DNA of 64,000 bases from the NCBI RefSeq assembly GCF_014898815.1, contig NW_026515477.1, forward strand, positions 310,001 through 374,000. The letters run 5' to 3'. Below, piece after piece: positions 38,801 to 52,500 of the stretch (position 1 is its first letter; each line of letters opens with the position of its first letter). Source of the DNA: Panonychus citri. Lineage: Eukaryota > Arthropoda > Arachnida > Trombidiformes > Tetranychidae. The notes below the pieces were generated by a model. That model saw only the letters and a program-made list of their open reading frames with translations. It was not told the DNA's origin and did no database searches. Both the position numbers and the translations under genes were made by a program.

Positions 38801-41800
38801 TTCGAGGGCGAACTGGAGCGGGATCATGAGGATGAATTGAGGGAAACCCTAATTGTCTAATAAATTCTTCTTCCTCGCCTAGGGGAGTAGTAGGGTCTTT
38901 CTTTTGATAAAATGAGGTCCAAAAACCTAATTGTAAATTGGTTTGGCCTCTGATGTTCGCAGCGGTAAGATATTCATCTTCAGGATTATCTTCTTTTAAC
39001 TGAAGGAGACACGCAAATAACTCAAATTTCATGTTCCATTCCAATGAATGAGACGAGTAAGTTATTTGTGGTTTAGGAACTACCTTAATATGGGGAGGAA
39101 TGAAATTCATCAATCGTCGAGGAGCGATTGAGGACAATACCTTTCTAGAGGTTCCGGTACGAAAAATGTCAAGGGAGTCTAAATCTACTTCTTGTCGGAA
39201 GAGACCTAATCGACAAGCTTTTTCATGTTGTTCTAGTAGGTTAGAAGCGAACTGTTTAGTACACAAAGTGTAGCGACAAGTTAATTTACACTGTCGATAG
39301 TTAACATAATTTTCAGAATGAGAGATCTGAGAGTAAGTGGGGTAAGTATCAAGTTGAGCGAAGTTTTTGATACAGTAAGGGAACAAGCAAATGAATTGAT
39401 CTTGTTGTTGAATTGGGATCAATTTCAAAATTTGGATCAATTTTTGGGTGAAAAGAACGCAATTAAGACAATACCAATTTTGGCAAGAAGAACACTCGAC
39501 TGGGTTTATAACGACTTGTTCACAAAAATAACATCGAACCTTATCGATGAAAGTTTCGAGTTTCTCATGGTAAACTGAAGGCTTTGAAATTCCCTTAGGA
39601 ATCTTTGGTAAATCAATTTCGAAAATTGATTCTTCTTGGAAAAGATTAAGATAAATTTTTTCTCTAATCATTTCTACGTATTGTGAATAAACGGTTTTAA
39701 ATCCATCGGATTTGATTTTTACTAATTTTTTAATTGTTTGAAATTTCTCAAGTGAGGCATATTCAGGAGGGTCTGATAATGGAAGAGGAGCAGGAAGTTC
39801 AACTCCGTATTCGGCTGAAAGGGGATATTGACCTGGTTTAGGATACCTATTAGGGAAATGACTCGGCTTATCTTCAGAAGATTGATTTTGATTAACAATC
39901 TTACCTTGTTCATTTTCCATGGTTGAGTCACTTTTAGATTGTTTTAATTGTGGTTGAGAATCATCAAGGTTGTTAGATCGTTTTAGCGATAGATTGATGG
40001 CTTGTTGACCACGATCACTTGATTGTTCGTTAGGGGTTTAACAATTGTTGAAGTTAAACTGGTTGAGGTTGATGGTTGATCAGAATCAATGTTAGGTGTG
40101 AGCCAATCTTGATGAGGTAGAGGAGGAACAGATCGTCTTGGGCAGTAGACTATTGAATATTCTGAATCTGCTTCAGAAATGTTGTCATCAGTAAAAGGAT
40201 GATGAGGTTGATCACCAATTGGAATATTATCAAGAATAAGGTTATTATCACGACGTGAAGAAGACGATGATTGGTCGGAGGACACATTAACACTGAGCTC
40301 GTTTACACTTGATTGAGCGTTTATATTCATCTTAATCGAAGGAAGCGGAAATCGAAGATGATTAATGATGGTTAGCTTAATTAAACTTAGATGATTAATT
40401 AAGGATGAGTAAGCAATTAAGCTTATTGAAGCCAAAGTGTATGATGAACACGGGCAAAAGCAAATGAGGCTTAAATTAGCGATGGACAAACTTTTAACTT
40501 GAAAATTTCGAAGATTAAATTTTGATGAGATTTTAAGATTAACTGAGTTAATTGAAAATTCTGATAGGAATAGTTTAAAATTTAAGAAAATAATCGGAAA
40601 ATTTTGAGAAAAATAATCGGTTAGGAAAAAGACGTTGTCTCTAAATGACCAAGAAGTCAAATGAAAGACAAAGGTAATTGGCTGGGCAATGTCGTTGATG
40701 ACGGTTAATCTATTTTCCGGTCGATAATTATAATTAGTGTGATTAAAGTTAATCTTTGCGGTTTCGGGACTCATCGGGTTAATTTGTTTGTTGTCCGGTA
40801 AATTTGGGTTAAACTTATGATTAAAGTTTTTCAAACTTGGGTTTTTAGGTAAATCATGATAGTGATGGGCTGAATTAATTAATCGGGTTTCTAGAATTTC
40901 ATTTTCTTCAGAAAGTTCATAGAATGAAAATAACATGTAAATATGTTGTTGTTGTTTGAATTGTTGTCGAGTCAATGGCTTATTTTGATTGTTGACAATT
41001 AACTTTGATTGTTGAATTATTTGTTGATCCGAAGTTAAATATTTTCTTTTACTTGTTTTTTGGTTAATTTTATCAGGGATTAAATTTTCATTGTTTGAAT
41101 TTTCGGAAGTCATATCAGTAACTGATTCGTCTAGTTTAGTTAGATCTTGATAATGTTTATTTATTGGTTTAATTAGTTTCTTATTGTTTGAATTAGGAAT
41201 TGTTTTGAGAAAGTCATTAAGACTTGATTGATTTGAAATTTCTTCTTGATTCGTTTCATCAATTTGATTGTTTTGGGTTTCGAGATTAAGTTCATTGTTA
41301 GTTGTAACTGAATCTAATGGATTCTGATTTGAATTTTCATTCAAATATTTAGATAAATTTTCTAATTCTTGATCTGCTTTTGATTTATCTCAGGGGAACT
41401 AAAATTTTCTGATTCTAAGTAAGAGTCAGTGTTGAAGTAATTATCTCTAAGAGATTGTAATTCTTGGTTGATTTCACCTTTGAACTTAGCTGTATTTCTA
41501 ACATTAGCGGTGAAAAGTCCTAAATCATCTGTTTCTAATAATAAAAGAGCACCGTTTCTAATACCACAAACCAAATGAGGTCCATGCCATTTGTTTCGGA
41601 ACTTTTTAGGTTTATCAGAATCGATAGCTTCATTTTTCACCAATATAAAATCACCGATTTTATAAGGAGATTGGGGATGCATTAATTTTGTTCTGTTTAT
41701 TTGGTATAACTGTTGAGAATTGAGCCTGGCGTAAGCTAATTTTCGAGCTTGAGTAACTGAGACTGAAGGATTATGAATAATCGAAAGATAATTATCAATT

Positions 41801-44800
41801 GGTTTATTTGGTTCTCGACCAAATACTAGATAATAGGGAGAGAAGCGAGTAATCTTGTGAATCGAGGAATTAATTGCATAAAGACTTGCACCTAAAGCTA
41901 AGCTTAGATTCTTTGTACCATTCTCACAGACATAAGTACGTAAACGCTCTGCAATTGTACGATTGCATCGTTCAACAATACCCTGTGATTGAGGATGATA
42001 CGGGGTTGAGATATCATGAGTGATTGCGTTTTCTTTAAGGAATTCTGAAACTTTTTCTGAGAGAAAGTTTGTTCCTTGATCTGTTTGTATGAATTTTGGG
42101 AAACCATATTGATGAAAGAATTGAGAGAGAAAGCTAACTACTGTTGAAGCTGTTTGATTGTTTGTTAATCGAGCATAAACATATCTTGATAAAACGTCAA
42201 CTAAAACGATGATATACTTCTTACTGTTGTTGATGGTTATGGGACCTTGAACGTCTAATTCGAATCTTTCGAATATCTCTTTCGGGATTGGTTTAGTTGA
42301 TGGATCGATGTAGATGATGTTTGATGGTTTAGATAAATTGCATGTTAAACAATTATCACAAAGTCTTTTAACTTCTTCGTATAAATAACGACACCAAAAT
42401 CGTCGAGCGATGTTTAGATAAGTCTTTTCAGTCGCGAAATGACCACCTAACGTTGATGAATGTTCATGTTGAAATATCTCAGCGAGAATAACGGGATCGA
42501 TTACCAATCTTGAACCAAAGGGTGTTCGAGTATCTTTTCTGTAGAGTAAACCATCTTTTAATAAATATCGTTTTGATGCGATTGATTGAGGATCTTCAAG
42601 TTGAAGGATGATGCTTTGAATGTTGGAATCTTCTTTTTGGCGATTCCGAATTTTATTTTCCATAATGAGAATTCAGCAGGAGTTTTATTATTGTTGAGTT
42701 GATTTATTTCAGTTGAAATTGAGTAGATTAAAGTTGGAGGTTCCTTTAATTGTTGATGGTCGAAGAAGGGTAGATTGAATGAAATGTTGATTAAGTTTAA
42801 TCCAATATCATAGTAGTGATTATCATCGGGATCGGTTACATATTCTGTTAGGAATACTTTGTCTAAGAATTCCTCTTCAGGATCGATGATCTTTCGGTGT
42901 TCCCACTCTGATTGGTATCTCGAAAAACAATCAGGAGGATGAGTTAAACCTTTTCGATATATAACTTTGAAGTTGAAGGCGGATAACATTATTGACCAAC
43001 GTTGAAGTCTTGAATTTTTGAAGTTGATTTTTGTTAGCTGGCAAAGAGCATGATGATCTGTTTCGATCAGGAAGAAATCGTTATCCAGGTAGTGGGTATA
43101 TTTGTATACACCAACGAGAATTGCGAGCAGTTCTTTTTCAGATACTGAGTAATGAAGCTGATGCTTTAAAAGTTTTTGAGAGAAGAAACTTATCGGTAGC
43201 CAATCTTTTATTTCTTCGATTGGAGTTTCAGGATTGTAGTTTTCAGATTTTTCATCTTCTTGCAGAAGTATACCACCAACGGCAACATCGGAAGCGTCGA
43301 CGGCGATTTTCCTTCTTAACTTTGGATTGTAGTGAACCAAGAGCGTTTTTTCGAGTAGAGCCTTTTTAAGCGAATCAAGTGCAACTTTATCTGCTGGTAG
43401 AATTTTAAATTTTCTTTCTTTGGAGATGAGACGATATAAAGGAGAAGCTATTGTGCTGTAATTTTTTATATACCGGCTGAAGTAATTGTAACATCCAAGT
43501 ATGGATTGAGTTCTCGAACATTTCGAGGGTAAGGTAGATTAACAAGAGCAGAAACCTTTTTAGGGTCGGGACGTATTCCTTCACCTGAGACTAGGTGACC
43601 AAGTAGTAAAATTTCAGTAGCGCCGAAAGTACACTTTTCTGGTTTTACTTTAAGATTATATTGTCGAAGACGATCACAAACTTGAGCTGTGTTTTTGATT
43701 AAATCGTTAAAGTCCTTACCGACAACGGGAATATCGTCAAAGTAGCCAATACAATTGACGTATTGAAGACCATCTAAGACTTTATTCATAAATCTTTGGA
43801 AGATGAATGGTGCACCTGATAGACCCATGGGAAGTCTCTTGTATTGATATTTTCCATCCGGTGTGACGAAGACAGTTTTTTCTCTTTCAGAGATGGGAAG
43901 TTCTATTTGATGATAACCCTGCGCGAGATCAAATAGATTGAAGAAACGACCATGACGAACAACTTCCAGGCAATCGTCAATGCGGGGCATTGGATGCTGA
44001 GGAACTTTCGTTAAGCGATTGAGTAACCTGTAATCGATAACCATTCGTGGGGAACCATTTTGACGTGGAACCAGTAGAGATGGTGAACCACCAGGAGCGT
44101 CTGAAGGTTCAATGAGATCGTTTTCCAACATTTCCGAAATAATTTTCTTAAATTCTTCGCGACGTTTAATTGGGCAACTGTACGGCTTTTGGTACGGTAC
44201 AGTTTGATTTTCCAAATCAATTCGAACTGGACAAACGGTGGATGGTACTAAACCCAAATCATTCTTGTGTTTAGCGAAAACATCTTGGTAGAGATCAAAT
44301 AATTCAATTAGTTGTTTCTGTTGCTCTGGATGTAAATTTTCGTTGATACGAGAAGATATTTTTTCTTTTAGTGGCGGATTTTTTATTTCCTGGACTTCTT
44401 TTTCAGTCATAATATCGAACTTAGCGATGATGGCATTTTCTTGGAATTCCTTATATTTATTAACAGGAAGTTTAATCAAATTTTTTGATTGTTTAGCGTG
44501 TTTAGCAAGTGGAGAATCTAATATGTAATCAGATGAAGAGTTTCCTGTGACTTTAATTGCTGATTCAATTATGTGTTCAGTTTCTGGTTGTGTACAAAAA
44601 CGGAAGTAAAAGTTTGGATCTTTTTGTTCAGGTGAATTTTTTGTTTCTTTGAAGGCAAATTTGAAAGCAATTCCATCCGATTCGAGTTTAGAGAAGTAAA
44701 GATGAATGAATGCATTTCCTAGCAGGAAAACAGGATCAAAGTTTTGCAGATATGAATTTTAATAATTCTGGTTTCTTCCATGTTGACATGCTTAACTATT

Positions 44801-47800
44801 GCATAGGCGAAACCTTGAACATTCACGAATGAGTCTGAACATATTCCTTTAAGGTAGCGTCCAATAGGAATACAATGAACTTGTAGTTCTTTAGCTAGAT
44901 CAGCGTCGATGGCACATGCATTAGCGCCAGTGTCGAGAAGAACTTTTCCTTCTCTTACCATTTCAGCGGTAGGTAAACAAAGTTTTAAGTTTATTTGAGC
45001 CATGTGAGCAAGTGGAGCATTTCCAAGCTTCGTAATTTGTTCCAAGTCTGGAGAAGTAGCAAAACTTATTGCTGAATCGCGTAGAGCGTGTTGTATTGGT
45101 TCTCTTAATTGTTGAGATTGTTCGTTAACAGGAGAGTAAACTTGTTGTAGAGCTGGGGTGACCATTGTTGTCAAATTAGCAGGCAAATTAGTTGAAGTTT
45201 GTTGAACTTGTTGAGGAGGATTTTCAGATTGAAGTTTGCGAGTTTTGCATTCATCTGTATTATGAGTTTTAGATTTGTGGAATTGACACCATTTTGGTTT
45301 GGTGTATGGTTGTTGAGGAGGTTGACTCCAATTATCTCGATTAGCTGGATAATTATCTCTACGAGAAGGTTGTGTTGAATTGAAGTTTGTTGATTTGAAA
45401 AGTTTGTTTGGCTTTTCGTTGTTTCGTGGATTGTTTCCATCTTTCGGTTTAGATCGATTGTCTTTTTTATTGACAAATTTGTACTCAAAATGTCGTTGAG
45501 TTAGAAAGTTGAAAATTTTTGTGCGATCACCATTTAAGTTTAGGGTATATATATCATCTCTGATATATTTTGGGATGTGTTGTAACACTTGAGAAAGAAA
45601 TACTCTTTCATTAACATTTCCCAACGATTTACTTACTAATCGTTGCATCTCAGAAAAGAATTTTTCAGGATGTTCCTCTGGACTGTATCGGCATTGTTGT
45701 AGCTCAAAGTCTGCAGAGTATTGACTTTCTGGAGTCTGGAGTTTATCGAATAACGAAGAAACATATCGGGAGTAATCAGTTATTGATTCCAAATCAATTG
45801 CAGCGGCTTTTATCTCATAAGCCATGGCTTTCTGTAAGAGCCTAAGACGTGTTGGATCGTCAACATTTTCTTTTGCTAGACGATCTCTTGTCTTAACTAA
45901 CCAGGCGAATTGGTCCTCACCTTTCACGAATTCGGGTACGTGAGGATCTTGTTTTAATTGTTTAAAGATCTCGAGGAGGTTAGTTGTATTAATGATATCC
46001 ATTGGCGATGAATGGGTTGATGAATGGGAAGTTGAAGCTGGTGTTGGATCAACTACGTTGAGGATTTGTTTAATTTTTCGGATTGTACCGAGTGAAAGAG
46101 GGGCAGCAGTTAATTCTTCATGATTAATGCTAAAGATGATTGATTCATCATGTCCAATAGTTTTAATAAATATTTGAATCTCACCCTCGTTAATCTCATG
46201 ATTACGAAATTCCAATATCCATTCCGGGATGGGTTGTTCCTTAATTTCTCCAACTGTAAGATCGAGGATTTCATCAGAATCCAGATTTTCTCCTAGTATT
46301 AGTAGATTTGTTTTCACTACTTCGGTCAGTTTTTTCTGAGCCAATGAACGTATTGGAGTTTGTATATTCCATTGTTCGAGGAGAGTTGATATCTCAGCAG
46401 AGGTTAGATCTCTGAGAGATTTATCATTAACACTTGTTGTGTGTCTAGTTGATCTAGTCGGTAGAACGGGAGTTACTGGTGGGCGTTGAGATGAAGCTGG
46501 TTGTTGAATAACCGGTGTTGGATTGATGATGGTGTCATCGGAGACTGAAGCCGGGATGTTCCTGGTTGAAGGTCGTCCAACACGTTTAAGAGTTTTCTTT
46601 GGGGCCATTGTTGTTTCACTGTTTCACAATGTAAGGGTTCACAAACACTGAGGGTCGAGGAGGAATGACACGTATCCTGCCTGGGTCGCCAATTTGTAGG
46701 GTTTTTTGTTGGGTATGTTACCGTAGGTGACGAACTTTCTGTTCAATCGATAGAGAATTTTATCTCTGTGAGATCGAGTAGCTTTGACTTCGATGTAATT
46801 CAGAAGAATCTGCCTACAATTCAGATGTCTTCAGGTTCTTTTAGGATACGCACCAAACAGATACACCAATGTATGTGAATCAATACTAATATCACGATAG
46901 TGATCAACTTAATTAACCTTTCAGAGAAAACTGTATTATTTATTTTATTAGAACTTTTTATTGAACTGAATAAAGTAAGAACTTTTCCTTTTTGAATGAA
47001 GCTCAGAGTGTACTGTTAACTTTGAGAGTAGCACTAAGACTTAACAAAATTGGGTTAAGTTGGTTGATTAAATACAAAATCTTGAAAAGAGGGGAAAGTT
47101 AATAAAAACAATGAAATCATAAAGATGAGACATAAGGGGAAAACTTGAGATTAAAATGATAATAATATCACCAAGTGATGATAAATTGTAACAATTAACC
47201 AGTTTTTGGGTAAGTGACGTCTTTTTGTCGCGACTTTACCAAATTTTGGTAGCTTGAAAAATCATCATAGGTAAAGGTGATTAATAGTTTTGTTATAAAA
47301 AGCTTCTTTGGCTTAGTTAATCTAAATCAAAATTAGAAAGAGAAATAGACAGAAAAATAGAAAGAGAAATTTTCTTTCTTACTCTTTTTACCACTTTTTG
47401 GGTAAATTAAGTTTACATAAAAGATTAAAGAAAAATCAAAGTTTTGATAAATTTAACGGAAAGTTATAAGAGGACAATGGGGTCTATATCAGGACATTGA
47501 GATTTTTAGAAAAATCAAATTTTGATAAAATGATTAAGAGCTATAAGAGGACAGTAGGGTCTATATCGGGACATGAATTTTAATCCGAAATCATAATAGT
47601 GATTAAGTGGAGATAATTAAGATAATTAAAAGAGAAAATTAAAAGTGAAAAGATTGTCTTATTTGAGACAATTGAAGACTAAATCATCATAGTGATTCAG
47701 AATTCAGGATTATCGGGGTTTCTGTTTTTATACCCTTCACTCTGAATAAACGGATAAAAGGTGATGAGGAAAATTCTATTCTTTTCAACTATTTAGGGTG

Positions 47801-49474
47801 AAAATAATAATAAGACAGGTAAGACGACAATGATGATAAAGAACAATTTGATTGCGTGAAAGAGCCTGATGATGACGAGATGAAGATAATTTTCTTGATC
47901 ATGTTTCTATTGTTATTCTTGTTGATTTTAGTTCCATGCTCATGGTTCATGAAGTTTATCTATGTTGACAATTCTCGAAATAAGTTATCGTTGTCACGAA
48001 ATTTCAACTCCTCCGATCCACCTGAACATCATCGTCCTTTCATCAACCAATGATAATGTATATTAATAAAATTATCATTATAATTTCATCATGAAAACAC
48101 CATGAAAATGTGGGCACACAGTTTGTGTTTGTCACTATGAAACTTTATCGCCAAAATTGTCAGAGAAAATCTGAAAAGGGGAAAAAAAGTTCTGACAATG
48201 ACATTGACATTCTAACTCTAGAAAATTCATATTCTGTCACTTATCTTGACCATGACAATATGATGAAATGATGAAATGATAAATTTTCTTTACAAAAAAA
48301 ATAATATCATTTTTTTAGAAAATTTCATGGGTCTTCAAAGGGAATGATGATCGTAAATATCATCAGAATTGAAGATTTCTATTCTCTAAATTCATTTAGT
48401 GGTGATGAAAAGAAGAAAAAATGTAATTAGATAATCTGAATTCGGGAGATACTATTATTATCATGAAATTAGTTAATTATCTGATCATATTTACAATCAA
48501 AATTTTCTCTTCTATTGCTTTTTTCATCTTTGCTCATCAATTTTCAATTTACTGAAATTTAATCTGATTGTTGTAAGAAAATTTCAATTACCTTTATTGA
48601 GATTATCAGGTATTATTATCATCATCATCTCGAGTCTATTATGGGGATACATTAGTTTCATCTTGGTGACAATACTAATAATAACTCGACTCAGAACTTG
48701 GATAGAGAGAGAGAAAATTCTGATAATAAAACATGATAACCTCATGAAAGACTAAAGAATATATATTCTTTCAGTCTTTTTTATTAGATGGAATTTTGTT
48801 TTTCTTACAGGGAGAACTTTTCTCTCTTCAATTTTACAGAATAATGATGTTATTATTATCATCAGAATTTCCATCAGAACTTTTCATACTTCAAGTTTCA
48901 CTCTTTCTTAATAACAAGTTAAGTTCATTGATAATAGATAATAATTTTCTTTCACTCGCCTCGAGGTGAAAAAAGCTTCAAGAAAAGAAAAAAGAACTTT
49001 TTTTCCTACAGAATTTGAAATGAACATCATAGAAATATTTATCTTCCATTTGATAACAAAAACAAAAATACTGAGAACTATTTGAATACTAATAACTGAT
49101 AACTGTCAATTGCAGCTGAGATTGTCTCATGAACATCATGATGATAAGGTTCCTCAAAACCTCTGAACAGAATGATAAAAATTACTATTACAGAGGTGAT
49201 TTCACTTAGAGAAAGTCGGTCTTCACAGTCTCCTCCTGGCGGATTAGTGCCTTTAGGCTTGGAAAAGGTAAAGTGTTAGTTCACCTTTTTTTATAAGAAA
49301 TTGGCCTTTTCAGTTATGTAGGGGGCGCTGATAATTTCTCTAAGTGAAGTTTCTCTAAGTGAAATCACCTCTGTACTTTTTTATTCGGTATGATAATAAA
49401 ATTATTATTATCTTCAAATATTTGAACATTTTCTTAGAATGAAAATTTATACTCAATATTATGATAATATCTAC

Positions 49475-49567
<93 letters not shown>

Positions 49568-52500
49568 TGATTCAATCGAAATGATATTCATCGTTTCTAC
49601 ATTCACTCACAAACCATTATCATGATCATCATGGTGGTAATTCCTGATTCTCATGAGTGAATTACTCTCATCTATGTAATAGTTTACCAATATCATTGAT
49701 TAACAATGAAACAATTTAAAAGTGTAACAATAAAGTTAACTCACTTTTCCCATGTGAGTGATAACAAACTTTTAACTAATATTATCACAAGAGGAACAGA
49801 TTGAAATAAGAGATGAGAAAACAAAAAAGGTAACTGTAAATTCTGAGTCAATTTGAATGCGATTTCTCATTTTCTAAATAATATTTTCATCATTGACAAT
49901 GTTGCTTCTGTAAAATTATCATATCTTATCCAAAGGTTTATCTTTGCATTATTTGTAACCTGACAAGCTCAAGATGAAATTGTAATAATATTACCAAGGG
50001 AATCTGAATGTTACCCTGATAATGGTTAATGTTGATTTACCCTGATAAACATGATAAGGTAAGAAAATCAAATTGAGATTGATGCTTTTTTTTCACCTTT
50101 CTGTCCTCATTGTATCAAACAGGTAAGAAACCCATCATTCAGTTTATATGTCTAATGAAAAATTACCAACCTCTGGTCATCCAATTTGTTAACTTTTGTT
50201 TACTTTTACTGACCAATCCTAATGTTATTTTTACCCTTAACTTTATTGTATATTTTATGTTGTTAAACATATAATACCCTGGAGGTATATTTGAGCCTCT
50301 ACATCCTCTTAAAATTTTGTTGATCATCACCATCATCTACTTAAACATTTATCTTCATCAACTACCTGATTACTTTACACCAGCATTTCCCATGTAATTT
50401 TGAAAACCTTTGAAAATTCAGTGGATAAATATAATAATACTAATCATGTGTACATCAAATCTTCATCATGTAAACCTGAGTTATTCTGGTTAATATCAGA
50501 ATCATTTCCTGGATGAAATTTTCTTCTCTTTTTTTCCTCTTTTATCCTCAGATTCATCCAATCCCCTAGAATCTAATAAATACTTTGCTATTATATGCCA
50601 AACCCTTGCAAAGACAACCATGAATCCAGGGTACAATTCATGGGACTCAACAGCTAAATAAGTTGCATCTGATATATGGCAGACCAGGAGATCCGGAATA
50701 TTTATCTCCTTGTCTCTTTCTCTCTCCATTGAAATCAGAAAGAAAAAACTTTTCATGGAAGATGAATAACTCTGAATGAACAAAGTTTCACCTTTGTGGT
50801 TAAGTCTGAATCACATGACATCATCACCATCATCATCAGAAACATTTTCTCCTGCTCTTCATTCATCCAATTGAATTCAGAAGAAAACAAGATAAATGAA
50901 CTATGAGTGAACATGAGGAAATGTTTTCTCAACATCCATCAACCATCAAGTGAATCAGATATAAGTTTTTTCATTACCTGAAACTTACGATAAGTTTAAT
51001 TGGATCAAAAATTCAGAGGATAAAATTGTCACCTCTTCATGGTTAAATCAAGAATAAGAAGAAAAAAAAGCAACACCGAGATTTAAAGAGCTTGTAGAAA
51101 GAAAATATTATATTGGAAAAATAGTTTATCGATAAATGTTACACAAGAATGAATAAACTCTGGTCAATGTCGTGAAAGTTTCAAAAACTTGAAGACATGA
51201 TGATAATATTGTTCATTGTTTATCAATCTCTCGATTCGTTTTGATAAACATTATTACAAAAAAAAAATCTCTCGACACTTGAGCCTTCAAAAAATCAGTT
51301 TTCCCAAACACATGATCAACATGACAAAATTGAGCTTTTCTCATGTTGATTGAACTTTATGGTTCTCATATAAAAGTTTTTTCATGGTGAAAACAAAACG
51401 TTAACATTATGAAAATCAATCAATTTAAATGCTATCATATTAAACTTTTTTTCACTCCACAACATTTTCCGATTTCATTTTGATATTTAAGTTTCATCAA
51501 ATGAATTCTCAATATACCTGAGCAACGAATAAAGTAATTATTCAAATATTGAGCTAAAGATAATTAGTATTTGAAAATTAAACGAAAAAAATATCTTACA
51601 TCAAAAATGAAATGCAAGTTTTTTCTCATAACTTTTTTGTTACTTGAAAAACTTGGAATATTTTTCTTGTACCAAATAAGGTTGTTTACATTTCCGAATA
51701 TTATTCAGATCTATTTAATTCATAATTGGAACAAATTTTTTTCCATAAACATTATTAACCTTTGATTAGAGTTTCTATTCAAAAGGAAAACATAAATTGT
51801 CTCTTATTTGTATGAAATGTTCATAGGGAAAATGGGAATGAGTGAATCTTTATACTCTCGTTATGTTAAATCCATTCATTAGTTGGGTAGTTTTTATATT
51901 TACAGCATTTTAGACTGTACGGAAATGTCATTGAATAAGGAAGAAATAATTTCTCTCTATTTTACCTTAGTCTTATTCTAGTTGATCACATTAATGAGTT
52001 GGATGATAATGAGGAAGATGATTAGATGATAATGAACATTTTCCTAGTCAGAACAGTATCTTTAGCTTAGTTACCATTGCGCCATCAAACTCTCAATAGC
52101 TCAACAAATATAATTGGCATCTTCAGATTCTGAATGCTGACCTAACGATAATCAGTCTTATTCATTTCCTTAAGTTCCACCTTGAAATCCTCTATTCTGA
52201 ATCTTTCCTTTCTATTAGATCGTAAATACTATTTCTACTGAATTCCTATCGATTCGGTAGGGGGTGGAAGGAAAAAAATCTTACAAACTCGCTGGATTAT
52301 GAAAGAAAGAGGAGGAGAAAAAGCTTGGAACTCAAAATAATATCATTATCGATACCTTGTTATAATAGCATCAAGAAGAAATTAAGAAGAAGACAGGTAA
52401 ATATGACGAAGAAAATGCTGATAATATTAATGCGATAATATTGTTATCTAATAGAGAGTAACTATTAACTATCCTCGAGTTATTGAATGTGAAAAGACAA

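Larger units (their letters stand above)
35955..47739 (-). mobile_element. Ty3/gypsy LTR retrotransposon with accessory ORFs
   Basis: An 11,785-bp element read on the minus strand. Its two LTRs begin TG and end CA, and the insertion is flanked by the 4-bp duplication CTCT (35,951-35,954 and 47,740-47,743). Order on the minus strand: 5' LTR, PBS, gag-protease, RT, RNase H, integrase, then three extra ORFs, PPT, 3' LTR. Integrase after RT/RNase H defines the Ty3/gypsy order. By eye the LTRs differ by about a dozen substitutions and two 2-bp indels (about 99% identity), so the insertion is young. Pol is split by frame changes, so this copy may not be autonomous. It sits in sense orientation inside the sixth hig intron. 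No envelope-like protein with a signal peptide, cleavage site and membrane anchor is recognisable. Confidence 0.95.

Noticed and set aside
39983..41344. Retrotransposon ORF3 as an envelope gene
   Set aside because: No signal peptide, cysteine framework, protease cleavage site or C-terminal anchor is visible. The hydrophobic middle looks compositional.
47856..47910. Upstream extension of the membrane microprotein frame
   Set aside because: It relies on a GTG start. Only the internal ATG version is kept, at low confidence.
49355..49606. Ser-Leu repeat ORF
   Set aside because: Translation of the longest (GA)n microsatellite and part of a MITE.
50502..50783. 93-codon minus-strand ORF in hig intron 6
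   Set aside because: The middle (including HELYPGFMVVFARVWHIIAK) is less AT-rich, but there is no family signature, no splice support, and the ends are low complexity. It may be a repeat fragment.
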